Assembly: GCA_035624355.1 (NCBI GenBank)
Contig: DASPRQ010000024.1
Span: forward strand, 1-64,000
DNA: 64,000 nucleotides
Direction: 5' to 3'
Source of the DNA: Usitatibacter sp035624355
GTDB lineage: Bacteria; Pseudomonadota; Gammaproteobacteria; Burkholderiales; Usitatibacteraceae
Below the pieces are notes generated by a model. It was not told the DNA's origin, did no database searches, and saw only the letters and a program-made list of their open reading frames with translations. A program made the position numbers and the translations under genes. This document shows, in pieces, positions 7,784 to 17,874 of the stretch. Each line of letters begins with the position of its first letter. Within the stretch, counting starts at the first letter, position 1.

Positions 7784-9157
7784 ATGAGATCGAGAAGCAA
7801 ATCCTGGAGCCACATGGCCGCCGTCGTCTCAGTCGCCGCGACCGCGTTGCTCCTCGCGCCCGGAGCGGCCCTCGCGGTTCCGAGCTTCGCGCGACAGACC
7901 GGCATGGCATGCGAAGCGTGCCACACCGTCTTCCCGGAGCTCACACCCTTCGGCCGGCGCTTCAAGCTCAACGGCTACACGATCGACAATATTCCGCAGG
8001 TGAGCGGGATCACGGCGAATCGCGAGCAGACGCTGTCGCTCAACCAGCTACCGCCACTGTCGTTCATGTTCCAGGCGTCCTATACCTCGCTGAAGAGCGC
8101 GGTTCCCGACTCGCAGGTTTCCGGCGCGCTCGCCAAGAACGGGCAGGTGCTCTTCCCGCAGCAGGCAAGCCTGTTCTACGCCGGGCGCATCGCCCCCAAC
8201 CTCGGCGCGTTCGTCCAGATGACCTACGACGGGACCGCGGCCCAGTTCGGCTGGGACAACACCGACTTCCGCTATGCGAGGCTCGCGAACGACAACCTGC
8301 TCTGGGGCATCAGCGTCAACAACAACCCCACGGTGCAGGATCCATGGAACTCGACCCCCGCCTGGCAGTCGCCGTTCGACCAGCGCAGCGCGACCGCGCC
8401 GACGCCGGGCGCCGCTGCCATGATCGACGGCGGGCTCGTCGACGCTGGAGTAGCGGGCGCCAGCGTCTACTTCTACGTGAACAACGCGTTCTACGCGGAG
8501 CTCGGCGGGTATCACTCGGCGCCGGCAGTCGCGCAGATCGACAGCACGAGCACCAACGTCGTGAGCGGCCTCGCGCCCTATTGGCGCCTCGCCTACGAGC
8601 ACCAGTGGGACCGGAACTCGTGGGAGGTCGGCGCCTACGGCGTCGAGGCGAAGCTCTACCCGGGCGGCGGCCAGCCGCTCTCCGGGCCGACGAACAAGTT
8701 CAGCGACTGGGCGATCGATTCGCAGTACCAGTACATCGGCGACCAGCACCTGTTCTCGGTGCTCGGGACATACATCCACGAGAAGCAGACGCTCGATGCC
8801 ACCTACGCCGTGGGCGCCTCGAGCAACCCGTCGAACGACCTGAAGACCGTCCGGATCGGGGGCAGCTACTACTACCAGCGCAAGTACGGCGCGGCGCTCG
8901 GGTACTTCTCGACCACCGGGTCTTCGGATGACGCACTCTACGCGTCGGGCGCCGCGGTGACGGGCTTCGCCAACAGCAAGCCCGACAGCAACGGCTGGAT
9001 CATGGAGCTCGACTGGGTTCCCTACGAGAATACCAAGTTCGCCCTGCAGTACACCACGTACAGCAAGTTCAACGGCGGCGGCAGCAACTACGACGGCCTC
9101 GGGCGCAGCGCGTCCGACAACAACACCCTCTACGTGCTCGGCTGGATCAACTTCTAG
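7784..9157 (+). CDS. Fused monoheme cytochrome c / outer-membrane porin (Cyc2-like architecture)
   Basis: A 457-residue protein with a signal peptide (about 1-31), one heme-c site CEACH (Cys43, Cys46, His47) near the mature N-terminus within FARQTGMACEACHTVFPELT, then FGRRFKLNGYT and about 400 residues of alternating aromatic beta strands ending in WINF, typical of an outer-membrane barrel with a C-terminal Phe. This architecture is that of cytochrome-porins such as Cyc2, which move electrons across the outer membrane, in the best-known case from Fe(II). The next gene encodes a diheme c-type cytochrome. The substrate cannot be deduced; iron is only one option. Confidence 0.75.
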   Translation: MRSRSKSWSHMAAVVSVAATALLLAPGAALAVPSFARQTGMACEACHTVFPELTPFGRRFKLNGYTIDNIPQVSGITANREQTLSLNQLPPLSFMFQASYTSLKSAVPDSQVSGALAKNGQVLFPQQASLFYAGRIAPNLGAFVQMTYDGTAAQFGWDNTDFRYARLANDNLLWGISVNNNPTVQDPWNSTPAWQSPFDQRSATAPTPGAAAMIDGGLVDAGVAGASVYFYVNNAFYAELGGYHSAPAVAQIDSTSTNVVSGLAPYWRLAYEHQWDRNSWEVGAYGVEAKLYPGGGQPLSGPTNKFSDWAIDSQYQYIGDQHLFSVLGTYIHEKQTLDATYAVGASSNPSNDLKTVRIGGSYYYQRKYGAALGYFSTTGSSDDALYASGAAVTGFANSKPDSNGWIMELDWVPYENTKFALQYTTYSKFNGGGSNYDGLGRSASDNNTLYVLGWINF

Positions 9158-9167
9158 GCGGACGACG

Positions 9168-9773
9168 ATGAAAGAGATCACTGCATTGGCGGCGGGCGCG
9201 CTGCTCGCCATCGCCGGCGCGACCGCATCGGCCCAGCAGCAGGGCGCGACGGAGCTCACCACCGGCGTGTGCTCCGCGTGCCACGGACCCAACGGCCACA
9301 GCATCTCGCCGGTCTTTCCCAACCTCGCGGGGCAGCAGGCGGACTACATCGTGCTGCAGCTCGAGGCGTTCCGCGGCAGGATGCGCGGCGACCCGAACGC
9401 GCAGGCGTACATGTGGGGCATGGCTTCCCAGCTCTCGGACGCCACGATCAAGTCGCTCGCCGACTACTACGCGGCGCAGAAGCCCGCGGCGGGGATGGCG
9501 GGCGATCCCGCGCTGATGGCCGAGGGGCGCATGATCTACACGGAAGGGATGCCGAAGGAGGGCGTGCCGCCCTGCGCGTCCTGCCACCAGCCGGGCGCGG
9601 AGGGCAACGCGGCCTTCCCGCGGCTCGCCGGGCAGCACGTGGAATACCTGATCGCGCAACTCGAGGGCTTCAAGTCCGGGGTCCGCGCCAACGCGCCGAT
9701 CATGTCCAACGTCGTGAAGACGATGAGCGAAGAGCAGATGCGCGCGGCGGCGACATACGCCGCCTCGAAGTAG
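9168..9773 (+). CDS. Periplasmic diheme cytochrome c (c4-like)
   Basis: A 201-residue protein with a signal peptide (about 1-22, ending ASAQ) and two class I heme domains: CSACH (35-39) and CASCH (136-140), each followed by FPNLAGQ or FPRLAGQ and a distal Met region. Two similar halves in tandem are the cytochrome c4 arrangement. It starts 10 bases after the cytochrome-porin gene, so the two are co-transcribed. It is the natural periplasmic electron acceptor for that outer-membrane protein, passing electrons on toward a terminal oxidase. Confidence 0.9.
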   Translation: MKEITALAAGALLAIAGATASAQQQGATELTTGVCSACHGPNGHSISPVFPNLAGQQADYIVLQLEAFRGRMRGDPNAQAYMWGMASQLSDATIKSLADYYAAQKPAAGMAGDPALMAEGRMIYTEGMPKEGVPPCASCHQPGAEGNAAFPRLAGQHVEYLIAQLEGFKSGVRANAPIMSNVVKTMSEEQMRAAATYAASK

Positions 9774-9822
9774 CGTGAGCGGCCCGCGACCCGCCCTGCC
9801 CTCGCGGTCGGGTGGACGGAAT

Positions 9823-10431
9823 ATGGGCCCGACGGCCCGGGCGCTTGTCGTAGTGTTCGCGCTCGCCGCGGTTCAGGCCCGCGCGGCGGACCCGGACGAC
9901 GCGGCCCTGCGGCGCGAGATCGAGTCGCTCAAGGAGGCGGTGCGCAACCTGGAGCATCGCGTGGACGTGCTCGAAGGCCGTAAGCGCCCCTCCGTCCCTG
10001 CCGCGTCGGAACCGCCGAAGGGCTCGACCTCGTCCGCTCCGACGCCGGTTCCTCCGGCGGCGGCCACCACGACGAACCTTTCGGCCGGGCCGCCGGCCGC
10101 GGCCACCGCCACGGCTCCTCCCGCTGCGCCGTCACCCCCCGCAATGCCGGCGGCTCCGGTCGCAGCGACGACGCCGCGCGCCGCACCCCTCGGAACGGAC
10201 ACGGGCTACGCGAGCCCCGAGGCGGCGCTGCGCGCGAGCTGGTCGGAGATCGGCGCGGGGATGGACGACGGCCAAGTCACGAAGCTGCTCGGCCCGCCGT
10301 CGAAGAAGCTCACGCTCGACGGCAGGACCGTCTGGTACTACTACTACCCCGCGATCGGCAACGGCTCGGTGTTCTTCACCGATGCCGGCCGCGTGTCGAG
10401 CCGCCAGTCACCGTTCGGCCTCGGCTGGTGA
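9823..10431 (+). CDS. Exported protein with coiled coil, Pro/Ala linker and SmpA/OmlA-like end
   Basis: A 202-residue protein. ATG at 9823 has GGACGGA upstream and gives a good signal peptide (ARALVVVFALAAVQARA). An ATG at 9775 would add 16 unlikely residues. After the signal come a short heptad region (about 25-52, ESLKEAVRNLEHRVDVLEGR), a low-complexity Ala/Pro/Thr linker of about 90 residues, and a C-terminal domain with DDGQVTKLLGPPSKK and VWYYYY that resembles the SmpA/OmlA fold. The last 24 bases overlap the 3' end of the opposing fdx. Function unknown; possibly an envelope partner of the two cytochromes upstream. Confidence 0.65.
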   Translation: MGPTARALVVVFALAAVQARAADPDDAALRREIESLKEAVRNLEHRVDVLEGRKRPSVPAASEPPKGSTSSAPTPVPPAAATTTNLSAGPPAAATATAPPAAPSPPAMPAAPVAATTPRAAPLGTDTGYASPEAALRASWSEIGAGMDDGQVTKLLGPPSKKLTLDGRTVWYYYYPAIGNGSVFFTDAGRVSSRQSPFGLGW

Positions 10432-10772
10432 GCTCGCCGGACGCCCTTCGCTCACCTGGTTGATGGTGTACTTCGGGATCTCGATCGCGAGCGGCGCGTC
10501 GCCCACGCGCGCCTGGCACGAGAGGCGCGACGTGAGCTCCAGTCCCCACGCCTTGTCGAGCAGGTCGTCCTCCTTCTCGGTCGCGGGTTCCAGGGAATCG
10601 TAACCCTCGCGCACGATCACGTGGCAGGTGGTGCACGCGCAGCTCTTCTCGCACGCGTGCTCGATCTCGATGCCGTTCTCGAGCAGCGTGTCGCAGATCG
10701 ACTTGCCGGGCTCGCCCTCGATCACGGCGCCCTCCGGACAGAGCGTCTCGTGGGGCAGCACCGTGAGCCGCG

Positions 10773-10776
<4 letters not shown>
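10408..10776 (-). CDS. fdx: Isc [2Fe-2S] ferredoxin
   Basis: A 122-residue adrenodoxin-type ferredoxin giving electrons to Isc cluster assembly. Ligands Cys42, Cys48, Cys51 (ACEKSCACTTCH) and Cys87 (RLSCQAR) are present, plus the extra conserved Cys46 of Isc ferredoxins. It is about 10 residues longer than usual at the C-terminus, and that tail overlaps the opposing gene. Its ATG overlaps the stop of hscA (ATGA). Last gene of the contiguous isc operon here. Confidence 0.96.
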
Positions 10777-12641
<1,865 letters not shown>

Positions 12642-12645
12642 GGCG

Positions 12646-13167
12646 TCAGGCGTTCAGCGCCTCGTCGATCTCCTCGTCGAGCTTCTCGAGGAAGCGGAGC
12701 TTGCGCACCAGCGAGCAGCCGGAGTCGTAGTTGGAAGCGTCGAGCGAGCGCTCGAGCAGCTCGAGCATGTCGCGGCGCGCCGCGCCGATCTCGGAGCGCA
12801 GCCCGGCGAGCGCGGCCGCGTTCCCGCCCGAGCGCGCCTCGGCCACGCCCTCGCGCCACTCCATCTGCTGCATGAGGAAGTCGGGCGGCATCGCGGTGTT
12901 GGACTCCTCGCCGGTGTCGTAGCCCTTGAGGGCGAGGAGGTACCGGGCGCGGGCGAGCGGGTCGCGCAGCGTCCGGTACGCCTCGTTCGCGCGCGTGGCC
13001 CACTGCATCGCGATCCTGCGCTCGGCATCGCTCGCCGCGGCGAAGCGGTCGGGATGCACGCGGCTCTGCAGCTCCCGGTAGCGCTGCTCGAGGCGCGAGG
13101 CGTCCAGCGCGAAGACGACCGGCAGTCCCAGCAGCTCGAAGTGGTTGCGCGAGAAATCGGGGGTCAT
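12646..13167 (-). CDS. hscB: HscB, J-domain co-chaperone
   Basis: A 173-residue J protein that delivers IscU to HscA and stimulates its ATPase. The J domain has HPD at 38-40, followed by the C-terminal helical IscU-binding domain (MQQMEWREGVAEA...). It lacks the N-terminal zinc finger of eukaryotic HSC20, as is normal in bacteria. It is separated from iscA by a possible intrinsic terminator (13172-13196). Confidence 0.95.
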   Translation of the reverse strand: MTPDFSRNHFELLGLPVVFALDASRLEQRYRELQSRVHPDRFAAASDAERRIAMQWATRANEAYRTLRDPLARARYLLALKGYDTGEESNTAMPPDFLMQQMEWREGVAEARSGGNAAALAGLRSEIGAARRDMLELLERSLDASNYDSGCSLVRKLRFLEKLDEEIDEALNA

Positions 13168-13171
13168 GGAG

Positions 13172-13196
13172 AAAAAAGGGGCGGTTCCCCGCCCCC
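13172..13196 (-). terminator. Intra-operon terminator between iscA and hscB
   Basis: On the minus strand GGGGCGG and CCGCCCC form a 7-bp stem with the loop GGAA, followed by six T. It sits between the iscA stop (13220) and the hscB start (13167), inside the isc operon. It could lower the hscBA-fdx share of the transcript relative to iscRSUA. Confidence 0.75.
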
Positions 13197-13219
13197 TTTC
13201 GTCAGCCGCCGCGTCGGTT

Positions 13220-13543
13220 CTAGACGTTGAACGACTCGCCGCAGCCGCAGCGGTCCTTCTCGTTGGGGTTGTTGAACCTGAAGCCCTCGTTCAGGCCCTC
13301 GCGCACGAAGTCGAGCTCGGTGCCGTCGAGGTAGGCGAGGCTCTTGGGGTCCACCAGCACGCGCACGCCGTGGCTCTCGAACTCGCGGTCCTCCGGCTGC
13401 ACCTCGTCGGCGAACTCGAGCTTGTAGGCGAGGCCCGAGCAGCCGGTGGTCTTCACGCCCAGGCGCAGGCCCACGCCCTTGCCGCGCTTCTCGATGTAGC
13501 GCCGCACGTGCTCGGCGGCGCGGTCGGTGAGGGTCACGGCCAT
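13220..13543 (-). CDS. iscA: IscA, A-type Fe-S carrier
   Basis: A 107-residue A-type carrier. The three ligand cysteines are Cys35 (TTGCSGLAYK), Cys99 and Cys101 (DRCGCGESF). The ATG at 13543 lies two bases after the iscU stop. It receives clusters from IscU and passes them mainly to [4Fe-4S] proteins. Length and motifs are normal. Confidence 0.96.
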   Translation of the reverse strand: MAVTLTDRAAEHVRRYIEKRGKGVGLRLGVKTTGCSGLAYKLEFADEVQPEDREFESHGVRVLVDPKSLAYLDGTELDFVREGLNEGFRFNNPNEKDRCGCGESFNV

Positions 13544-13545
13544 GG

Positions 13546-13989
13546 TCAGCGGGGTTCCCCGACGGGCTCGGGCGATCTTGCCGCCTGATCGGACGGGGCC
13601 GCATCGGCGCCCCCGTACTTCTTCCGGTAGTCGGCGATCGCCGCCTTGATCGCGTCCTCGGCGAGGATCGAGCAGTGGATCTTCACCGGCGGCAGCGCCA
13701 GCTCCTCGGCGATCTGCGTGTTCTTGATCGTCGCGGCCTCCTCGATCGTCTTGCCCTTCACCCACTCGGTGACGAGCGAGGACGAGGCGATCGCGCTGCC
13801 GCATCCGTAGGTCTTGAACCGGGCATCCTCGATGACGCCGTCCCTGTTCACCTTGATCTGCAGCTTCATCACGTCGCCGCACGCGGGCGCCCCGACCATG
13901 CCGGTGGCCACGCCTTCCTCGCCCTTGGCGAAGGAGCCGACGTTGCGGGGGTTCTCGTAGTGGTCGACGACCTTGTCGCTGTACGCCAT
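13546..13989 (-). CDS. iscU: IscU, Fe-S scaffold
   Basis: The scaffold on which [2Fe-2S] and [4Fe-4S] clusters are built. Cys37, Asp39, Cys63, His105 and Cys106 are all present, as is the HscA-recognition motif LPPVK (99-103). At 147 residues it is about 20 longer than the usual 128; the extra C-terminal tail is acidic and Pro/Ala-rich (SPEPVGEPR). The tail could simply be drift or could affect the contact with IscA or Fdx. Confidence 0.96.
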   Translation of the reverse strand: MAYSDKVVDHYENPRNVGSFAKGEEGVATGMVGAPACGDVMKLQIKVNRDGVIEDARFKTYGCGSAIASSSLVTEWVKGKTIEEAATIKNTQIAEELALPPVKIHCSILAEDAIKAAIADYRKKYGGADAAPSDQAARSPEPVGEPR

Positions 13990-14026
13990 TTCAGCCTCCT
14001 CGAATCCTGTGACTGCTGGTTCCTGG

Positions 14027-15241
14027 CTAATGTGCGGCCCACTGCACCGCGTTCAAGTCGATGCCGTCCTTGTACATCTCCCAGAGCGGGCTCATCTCGC
14101 GCAGCTTGCCGATGCGCTCCTTGATGAGCTTCACGGCGTAGTCGATGTCCTCGCCCGTGGTGAAGCGCCCCAGCGTGAAGCGGATCGAGCTGTGCGCGAG
14201 CTCGTCGTTGCGCCCCAGCGCGCGCAGCACGTACGAGGGCTCCAGGCTCGCCGAGGTGCACGCCGAGCCCGACGAGACGGCGAGCTCCTTCATGCCCATG
14301 ATGAGCGACTCGCCCTCGACGTAGTTGAAGCTCAGGTTCAGGTTGTGCGGCACGCGGTGCTCGAGGTCGCCGTTCACGTAGACCTCCTCCATGCCGCGCA
14401 GCCCTTCGAGCAGCCGGTCGCGCAGCATGCGGATGCGCTCGTTCTCCGCGGCCATCTCGAGGCGCGCGAGGCGGAAGGCCTCGCCCATGCCGACGATCTG
14501 GTGCGTGGCGAGCGTGCCCGAGCGCAGGCCCTTCTCGTGGCCGCCGCCGTGCATCTGCGCTTCCAGCCGGATGCGCGGGCGCCGGCGCACGTACAGCGCC
14601 CCGATGCCCTTGGGACCGTAGGTCTTGTGCGCCGAGAAGCTCATGAGATCGACCTTGAGCTTCTCCAGGTCGATCGCGACCTTCCCGGTCGCCTGCGCGG
14701 CGTCCACGTGGAAGACGATGCCCTTCGCGCGGCAGACCTCGCCGATCTCGGCGATGGGCTGGATCACGCCGATCTCGTTGTTCACGAGCATGACGGACAC
14801 GAGGATCGTGTCGGGGCGCAGCGCGGCCTTGAACTTCTCCAGGTCGAGCAGCCCGCTCGGCTCCGGGTCGAGATAGGTGACCTCGAAGCCCTCGCGCTCG
14901 AGCTCGCGCATCGTGTCGAGCACCGCCTTGTGCTCGATCTTCATCGTGACGAGGTGCCTGCCCTTGGTCTTGTAGAAGTGCGCCGCGCCCTTGAGCGCGA
15001 GGTTGTCGGATTCCGTGGCGCCCGAGGTCCACACGATCTCCTTCGGGTCGCAGTTCACGAGCTTCGCCACCTCGGCGCGGGCGTTCTCGACCGCCGTCTC
15101 CGCCTCCCAGCCGTAGGCGTGGCTGCGCGATGCGGGGTTGCCGAAATGCTCGGTGAGCCACGGGATCATCTTCGCGGCCACGCGCGGGTCGACGGGCGTG
15201 GTGGCGGAATTGTCGAGGTAGATGGGATGGTCGCGGTTCAT
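14027..15241 (-). CDS. iscS: IscS, cysteine desulfurase
   Basis: A PLP enzyme that takes sulfur from cysteine and hands it to IscU, tRNA-thiolation factors and others. The 404-residue protein has the PLP lysine in SFSAHKTYGPKG, the active-site cysteine in SSGSACTSASL and the opening YLDNSATTPVDPRV. Its ATG overlaps the iscR stop (ATGA). Length is canonical for group I NifS/IscS. Confidence 0.98.
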   Translation of the reverse strand: MNRDHPIYLDNSATTPVDPRVAAKMIPWLTEHFGNPASRSHAYGWEAETAVENARAEVAKLVNCDPKEIVWTSGATESDNLALKGAAHFYKTKGRHLVTMKIEHKAVLDTMRELEREGFEVTYLDPEPSGLLDLEKFKAALRPDTILVSVMLVNNEIGVIQPIAEIGEVCRAKGIVFHVDAAQATGKVAIDLEKLKVDLMSFSAHKTYGPKGIGALYVRRRPRIRLEAQMHGGGHEKGLRSGTLATHQIVGMGEAFRLARLEMAAENERIRMLRDRLLEGLRGMEEVYVNGDLEHRVPHNLNLSFNYVEGESLIMGMKELAVSSGSACTSASLEPSYVLRALGRNDELAHSSIRFTLGRFTTGEDIDYAVKLIKERIGKLREMSPLWEMYKDGIDLNAVQWAAH

Positions 15242-15711
15242 GGCGTCACGCGCAGGACGGGTTGGGAGTCGCGCGCCGCGGCGGACCGGACCACCGAGAC
15301 CGGCCGGTTGCGCTGCTTCTCCACGAGGTGCGAGAGCTTCACGCCGGACAGGAACCCGTAGACGGTGCTGTTGAGCTCCTCCCACAGGTCGTGCGTCATG
15401 CAGCGCTGGTTCTCGTGGCAGTTCTCGCGCCCGCCGCACTGGGTCGAGTCGAGCGGCTCCTCGACGGCGCAGATGATGTCGGCGACCGACACGTGGGCCG
15501 GGTCGCGCGCGAGGTGGTAGCCGCCGCCGGGCCCGCGCACGCTCTCCACGAGCTCGCGCCGGCGCAGCTTCCCGAACAGCTGCTCGAGGTACGACAGCGA
15601 GATCTTCTGCCGCGCGCTGATGCCGGCCAGCGTCACCGGCCCCTGCTCGGCGTGCAGGGCGAGGTCGAGCATCGCGGTGACCGCGAAGCGTCCCTTGGTC
15701 GTGAGTCTCAT
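15238..15711 (-). CDS. iscR: IscR, [2Fe-2S] Rrf2-type regulator
   Basis: A 157-residue Rrf2 regulator that represses isc when it holds a cluster. The winged-helix N-terminus starts MRLTTKGRFAVTAM. Cluster ligands Cys92, Cys98, Cys104 and His107 (QCGGRENCHENQRCMTH) match E. coli numbering exactly. First gene of the operon; two IscR-like sites lie upstream (15737-15791). Confidence 0.97.
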   Translation of the reverse strand: MRLTTKGRFAVTAMLDLALHAEQGPVTLAGISARQKISLSYLEQLFGKLRRRELVESVRGPGGGYHLARDPAHVSVADIICAVEEPLDSTQCGGRENCHENQRCMTHDLWEELNSTVYGFLSGVKLSHLVEKQRNRPVSVVRSAAARDSQPVLRVTP

Positions 15712-15736
15712 GGCGTTCCTCGGGGAAGCCCGGGCG

Positions 15737-15761
15737 CAAACCCGAGCGAATTACTCAAGTA
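15737..15761 (-). promoter_or_regulatory. IscR-like operator overlapping the iscR -10
   Basis: On the minus strand the site contains ACTTGAG and CTCGGGT, spaced as in type 1 IscR sites (CTTGACT...AGTCGGG-like). The probable -10 TATACT (15763-15758) overlaps its edge, so binding would block polymerase. Expected start site is about 15751, 40 bases before the iscR ATG. Confidence 0.6.
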
Positions 15762-15766
15762 TAGAT

Positions 15767-15791
15767 CAAATCCGACCGATTTGCTCAAGAA
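15767..15791 (-). promoter_or_regulatory. Second IscR-like operator upstream of iscR
   Basis: A near copy of the site at 15737, with the same register: CTTGAG, AA, TCG, TCGG and TTTG occur at equal positions, exactly 30 bases (about three helical turns) upstream. Tandem sites are common in iscR autoregulation. Confidence 0.6.
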
Positions 15792-15801
15792 TCTTCGCCG
15801 C

Positions 15802-16524
15802 CTAGCCGCGCCCCCCGGCCGCCCGCCGGGCCGTGTCGGGGTCCCCCTCCCGGCCCTCCAGCTCCTCCAGCCGCCGGACGATGTCGGCGAGCCGCCCGTC
15901 GATGTCGTCGGTGTGCGTGCTGAGCGCGGCGAGCACCTTGTTCAGCGGATCGTCGAGGTCCGCGCTCACGGCGTAGGCGTCGAAGGCCGTGCGGGCCTCG
16001 GCCCGGGGCGTGCCCGGCTCCACGGTGCGCGCGGGTATGCCCACCACGGTCGCCCCCGCCGGGACCTCCTTGACCACCACGGAATTCGAGCCCACCTTCG
16101 CGCCGTCGCCCACCGTGAGGGGCCCGAGGATCTTCGCCCCCGCGCCGACGACCACGCCGCGGCCGAGCGTCGGGTGGCGCTTGCCCTTGTTCCAGGAGAC
16201 GCCGCCCAAGGTCACCCCGTGGTAGAGCGTGCAATCGTCCCCGATCTCGGCGGTCTCTCCGATCACGATCCCCATTCCGTGGTCGATGAACACGCGCCGC
16301 CCGATCACCGCCCCCGGATGGATCTCGATGCCGGTGAAGAACCGCGTGAGGTGGGACGTGTAGCGGGCGAGCCATCGCAGACCCCAGCGCCAGAGCGTGT
16401 GGGAGACGCGGTGCAGCTGCAGCGCGTGGAAGCCGGGATAGCACGTGAGCACCTCCCAGACGGAGCGCGCGGCGGGATCGCGCTCGAACACGCAGTGGAT
16501 GTCCTCGCGGATGCGGCTGAACAT
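15802..16524 (-). CDS. cysE: Serine O-acetyltransferase CysE
   Basis: First committed step of cysteine synthesis: serine plus acetyl-CoA gives O-acetylserine. The 240-residue protein has a short N-terminal helical domain (MFSRIREDIHCVFERDPA) and a left-handed beta-helix of hexapeptide repeats with the catalytic HPGAVIG and DHGMGIVIGE segments. ATG at 16524 is the only Met before the domain, with GAGGCG upstream. It lies 90 bases upstream of iscR on the same strand with no terminator between, tying cysteine supply to its main consumer, IscS. An IscR-like site also precedes cysE. Confidence 0.95.
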   Translation of the reverse strand: MFSRIREDIHCVFERDPAARSVWEVLTCYPGFHALQLHRVSHTLWRWGLRWLARYTSHLTRFFTGIEIHPGAVIGRRVFIDHGMGIVIGETAEIGDDCTLYHGVTLGGVSWNKGKRHPTLGRGVVVGAGAKILGPLTVGDGAKVGSNSVVVKEVPAGATVVGIPARTVEPGTPRAEARTAFDAYAVSADLDDPLNKVLAALSTHTDDIDGRLADIVRRLEELEGREGDPDTARRAAGGRG

Positions 16525-16570
16525 GGACGCCTCGATCGTTCGGGATGGCCCCGCTGTGGACCCAGTCTCG

Positions 16571-16595
16571 CATTCCCGAGTAAACTTATCAACTA
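16571..16595 (-). promoter_or_regulatory. IscR-like operator upstream of cysE
   Basis: On the minus strand the site has TAGTTGAT and TTACTCGGGA, in the same register as the two sites before iscR (TTGA at the left, CTCGGG at the right). It lies 47 bases upstream of the cysE ATG, in the gap shared with the divergent MFS gene. Confidence 0.5.
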
Positions 16596-16671
16596 TTCCC
16601 ACACAACCCCTGTGCCCATGCCGCGCCCCGACGCCCGGCGCGGGCCGGGGTTTCTCGTTGCCTTGGAACAC

Positions 16672-17874
16672 ATGCTCCGGAAATACGTCGAGTTCATCCG
16701 CCAGCCGGACGTCGCGCGGCTGCTGGGGGTCGCCCTGCTCTCGCGCATGCCCGTGGGCATGGTGGGCTTCTCGATGCTCATGTTCCTGCGCGAGTCGCTC
16801 GGCAGCTTCTCGGCCGCGGGCACCGCGGTCGGCGCCAACTTCGTCGCGATCGCAATCACCGCGCCGGTGCTCGGGCGCCTCATCGACCGCCACGGGGCGC
16901 GCCCGGTGCTTTGGGTCACGGGCACCCTGCAGCCGCTTGCGCTCGTCGCGATCCTCGCCGGGGCGAAGCTGGGGCTGCCCTTCGCCCTCGTGGTCGCGAG
17001 CGCCGCGTGCGCCGGCGTCTTCGCGCCCCCGATCACGACGCTCACCCGCACCGTCTGGCGCCATCGCTTCGAGCGCGAGGAAGACCGGCGCACCGCCTTC
17101 GCCCTGGACGCCGTGACGATCGAAGTGAACTTCACGGTGGGGCCCGCGCTCATGGGGGCGATCCTCGCCGGCGCCGGCGCGACCGCGGCGTTCTGCACCG
17201 CCATCGCCGCGGTCGTGGCCGCCGTGGGCGTCTTTGCGACCTCGCCGGGCCTGCGCTATTTCGGCCGGGGCGCGGACGTGCAGCGCCACCTCCTGGGCCC
17301 GCTCACCGAGCCGCGCCTGTGGGTGGTGTTCGCGGCCACCTTCGGCCTCACGATCGCGTTCGGTCTGCTGGAGGTGGGCTATCCCGCGTACGCGACCGGT
17401 CTCGGGGTGCCCGCGCTCGCCGGGCTGCTCCTCGGCATCAACTCGCTCGGCAGCGCGATCGGCGGCGCGATCTACGGCGGCCTGCATTTCAAGGCGCCCG
17501 TGGAGCGCCAGTTCGCCGCCGCGCTCGGCCTCATGGTGGTGCCGCTCTTCCTGCATGCGATCGTCGGGCCCACCGCGCTCTTCGCGCTGGTGGCGTTTCT
17601 CGCCGGAGCCCTCATCGCCCCCTCGATCGCGGCGCAATCGGTGCTCGTCTCGCGGCTCGCTCCCTCGCACTACGCGGCCGAGGCGTTCACGTGGTCTTCG
17701 ACCTTCATCGTGAGCGGCCTAGGCGCCGGAATGGCCCTGGGCGGCCACCTCGTGGAGGCGCCCGGCGTGCGCGCCTCCTTCGCGGTCGGGGCGGCGATCG
17801 TGGCCGCCATGGCGCTCCTCGCGCTCGCCATCGCTCCGGCCCGCGCGATGTCGCCCGCGCGCGGCAGCGACTAG
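16672..17874 (+). CDS. MFS transporter
   Basis: A 400-residue major facilitator protein with about 12 hydrophobic segments and the loop 2-3 signature as GRLIDRHGARPVLW. An in-frame ATG at 16618 would add 18 mostly polar residues; 16672 (MLRKYVEFIRQPDVARLL) is preferred because it begins directly before the first helix. The substrate is unknown. It is the only plus-strand gene among trmJ, cysE and the isc genes, and its TAG shares the palindrome CTAG with the stop codon of the convergent trmJ. Confidence 0.85.
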   Translation: MLRKYVEFIRQPDVARLLGVALLSRMPVGMVGFSMLMFLRESLGSFSAAGTAVGANFVAIAITAPVLGRLIDRHGARPVLWVTGTLQPLALVAILAGAKLGLPFALVVASAACAGVFAPPITTLTRTVWRHRFEREEDRRTAFALDAVTIEVNFTVGPALMGAILAGAGATAAFCTAIAAVVAAVGVFATSPGLRYFGRGADVQRHLLGPLTEPRLWVVFAATFGLTIAFGLLEVGYPAYATGLGVPALAGLLLGINSLGSAIGGAIYGGLHFKAPVERQFAAALGLMVVPLFLHAIVGPTALFALVAFLAGALIAPSIAAQSVLVSRLAPSHYAAEAFTWSSTFIVSGLGAGMALGGHLVEAPGVRASFAVGAAIVAAMALLALAIAPARAMSPARGSD

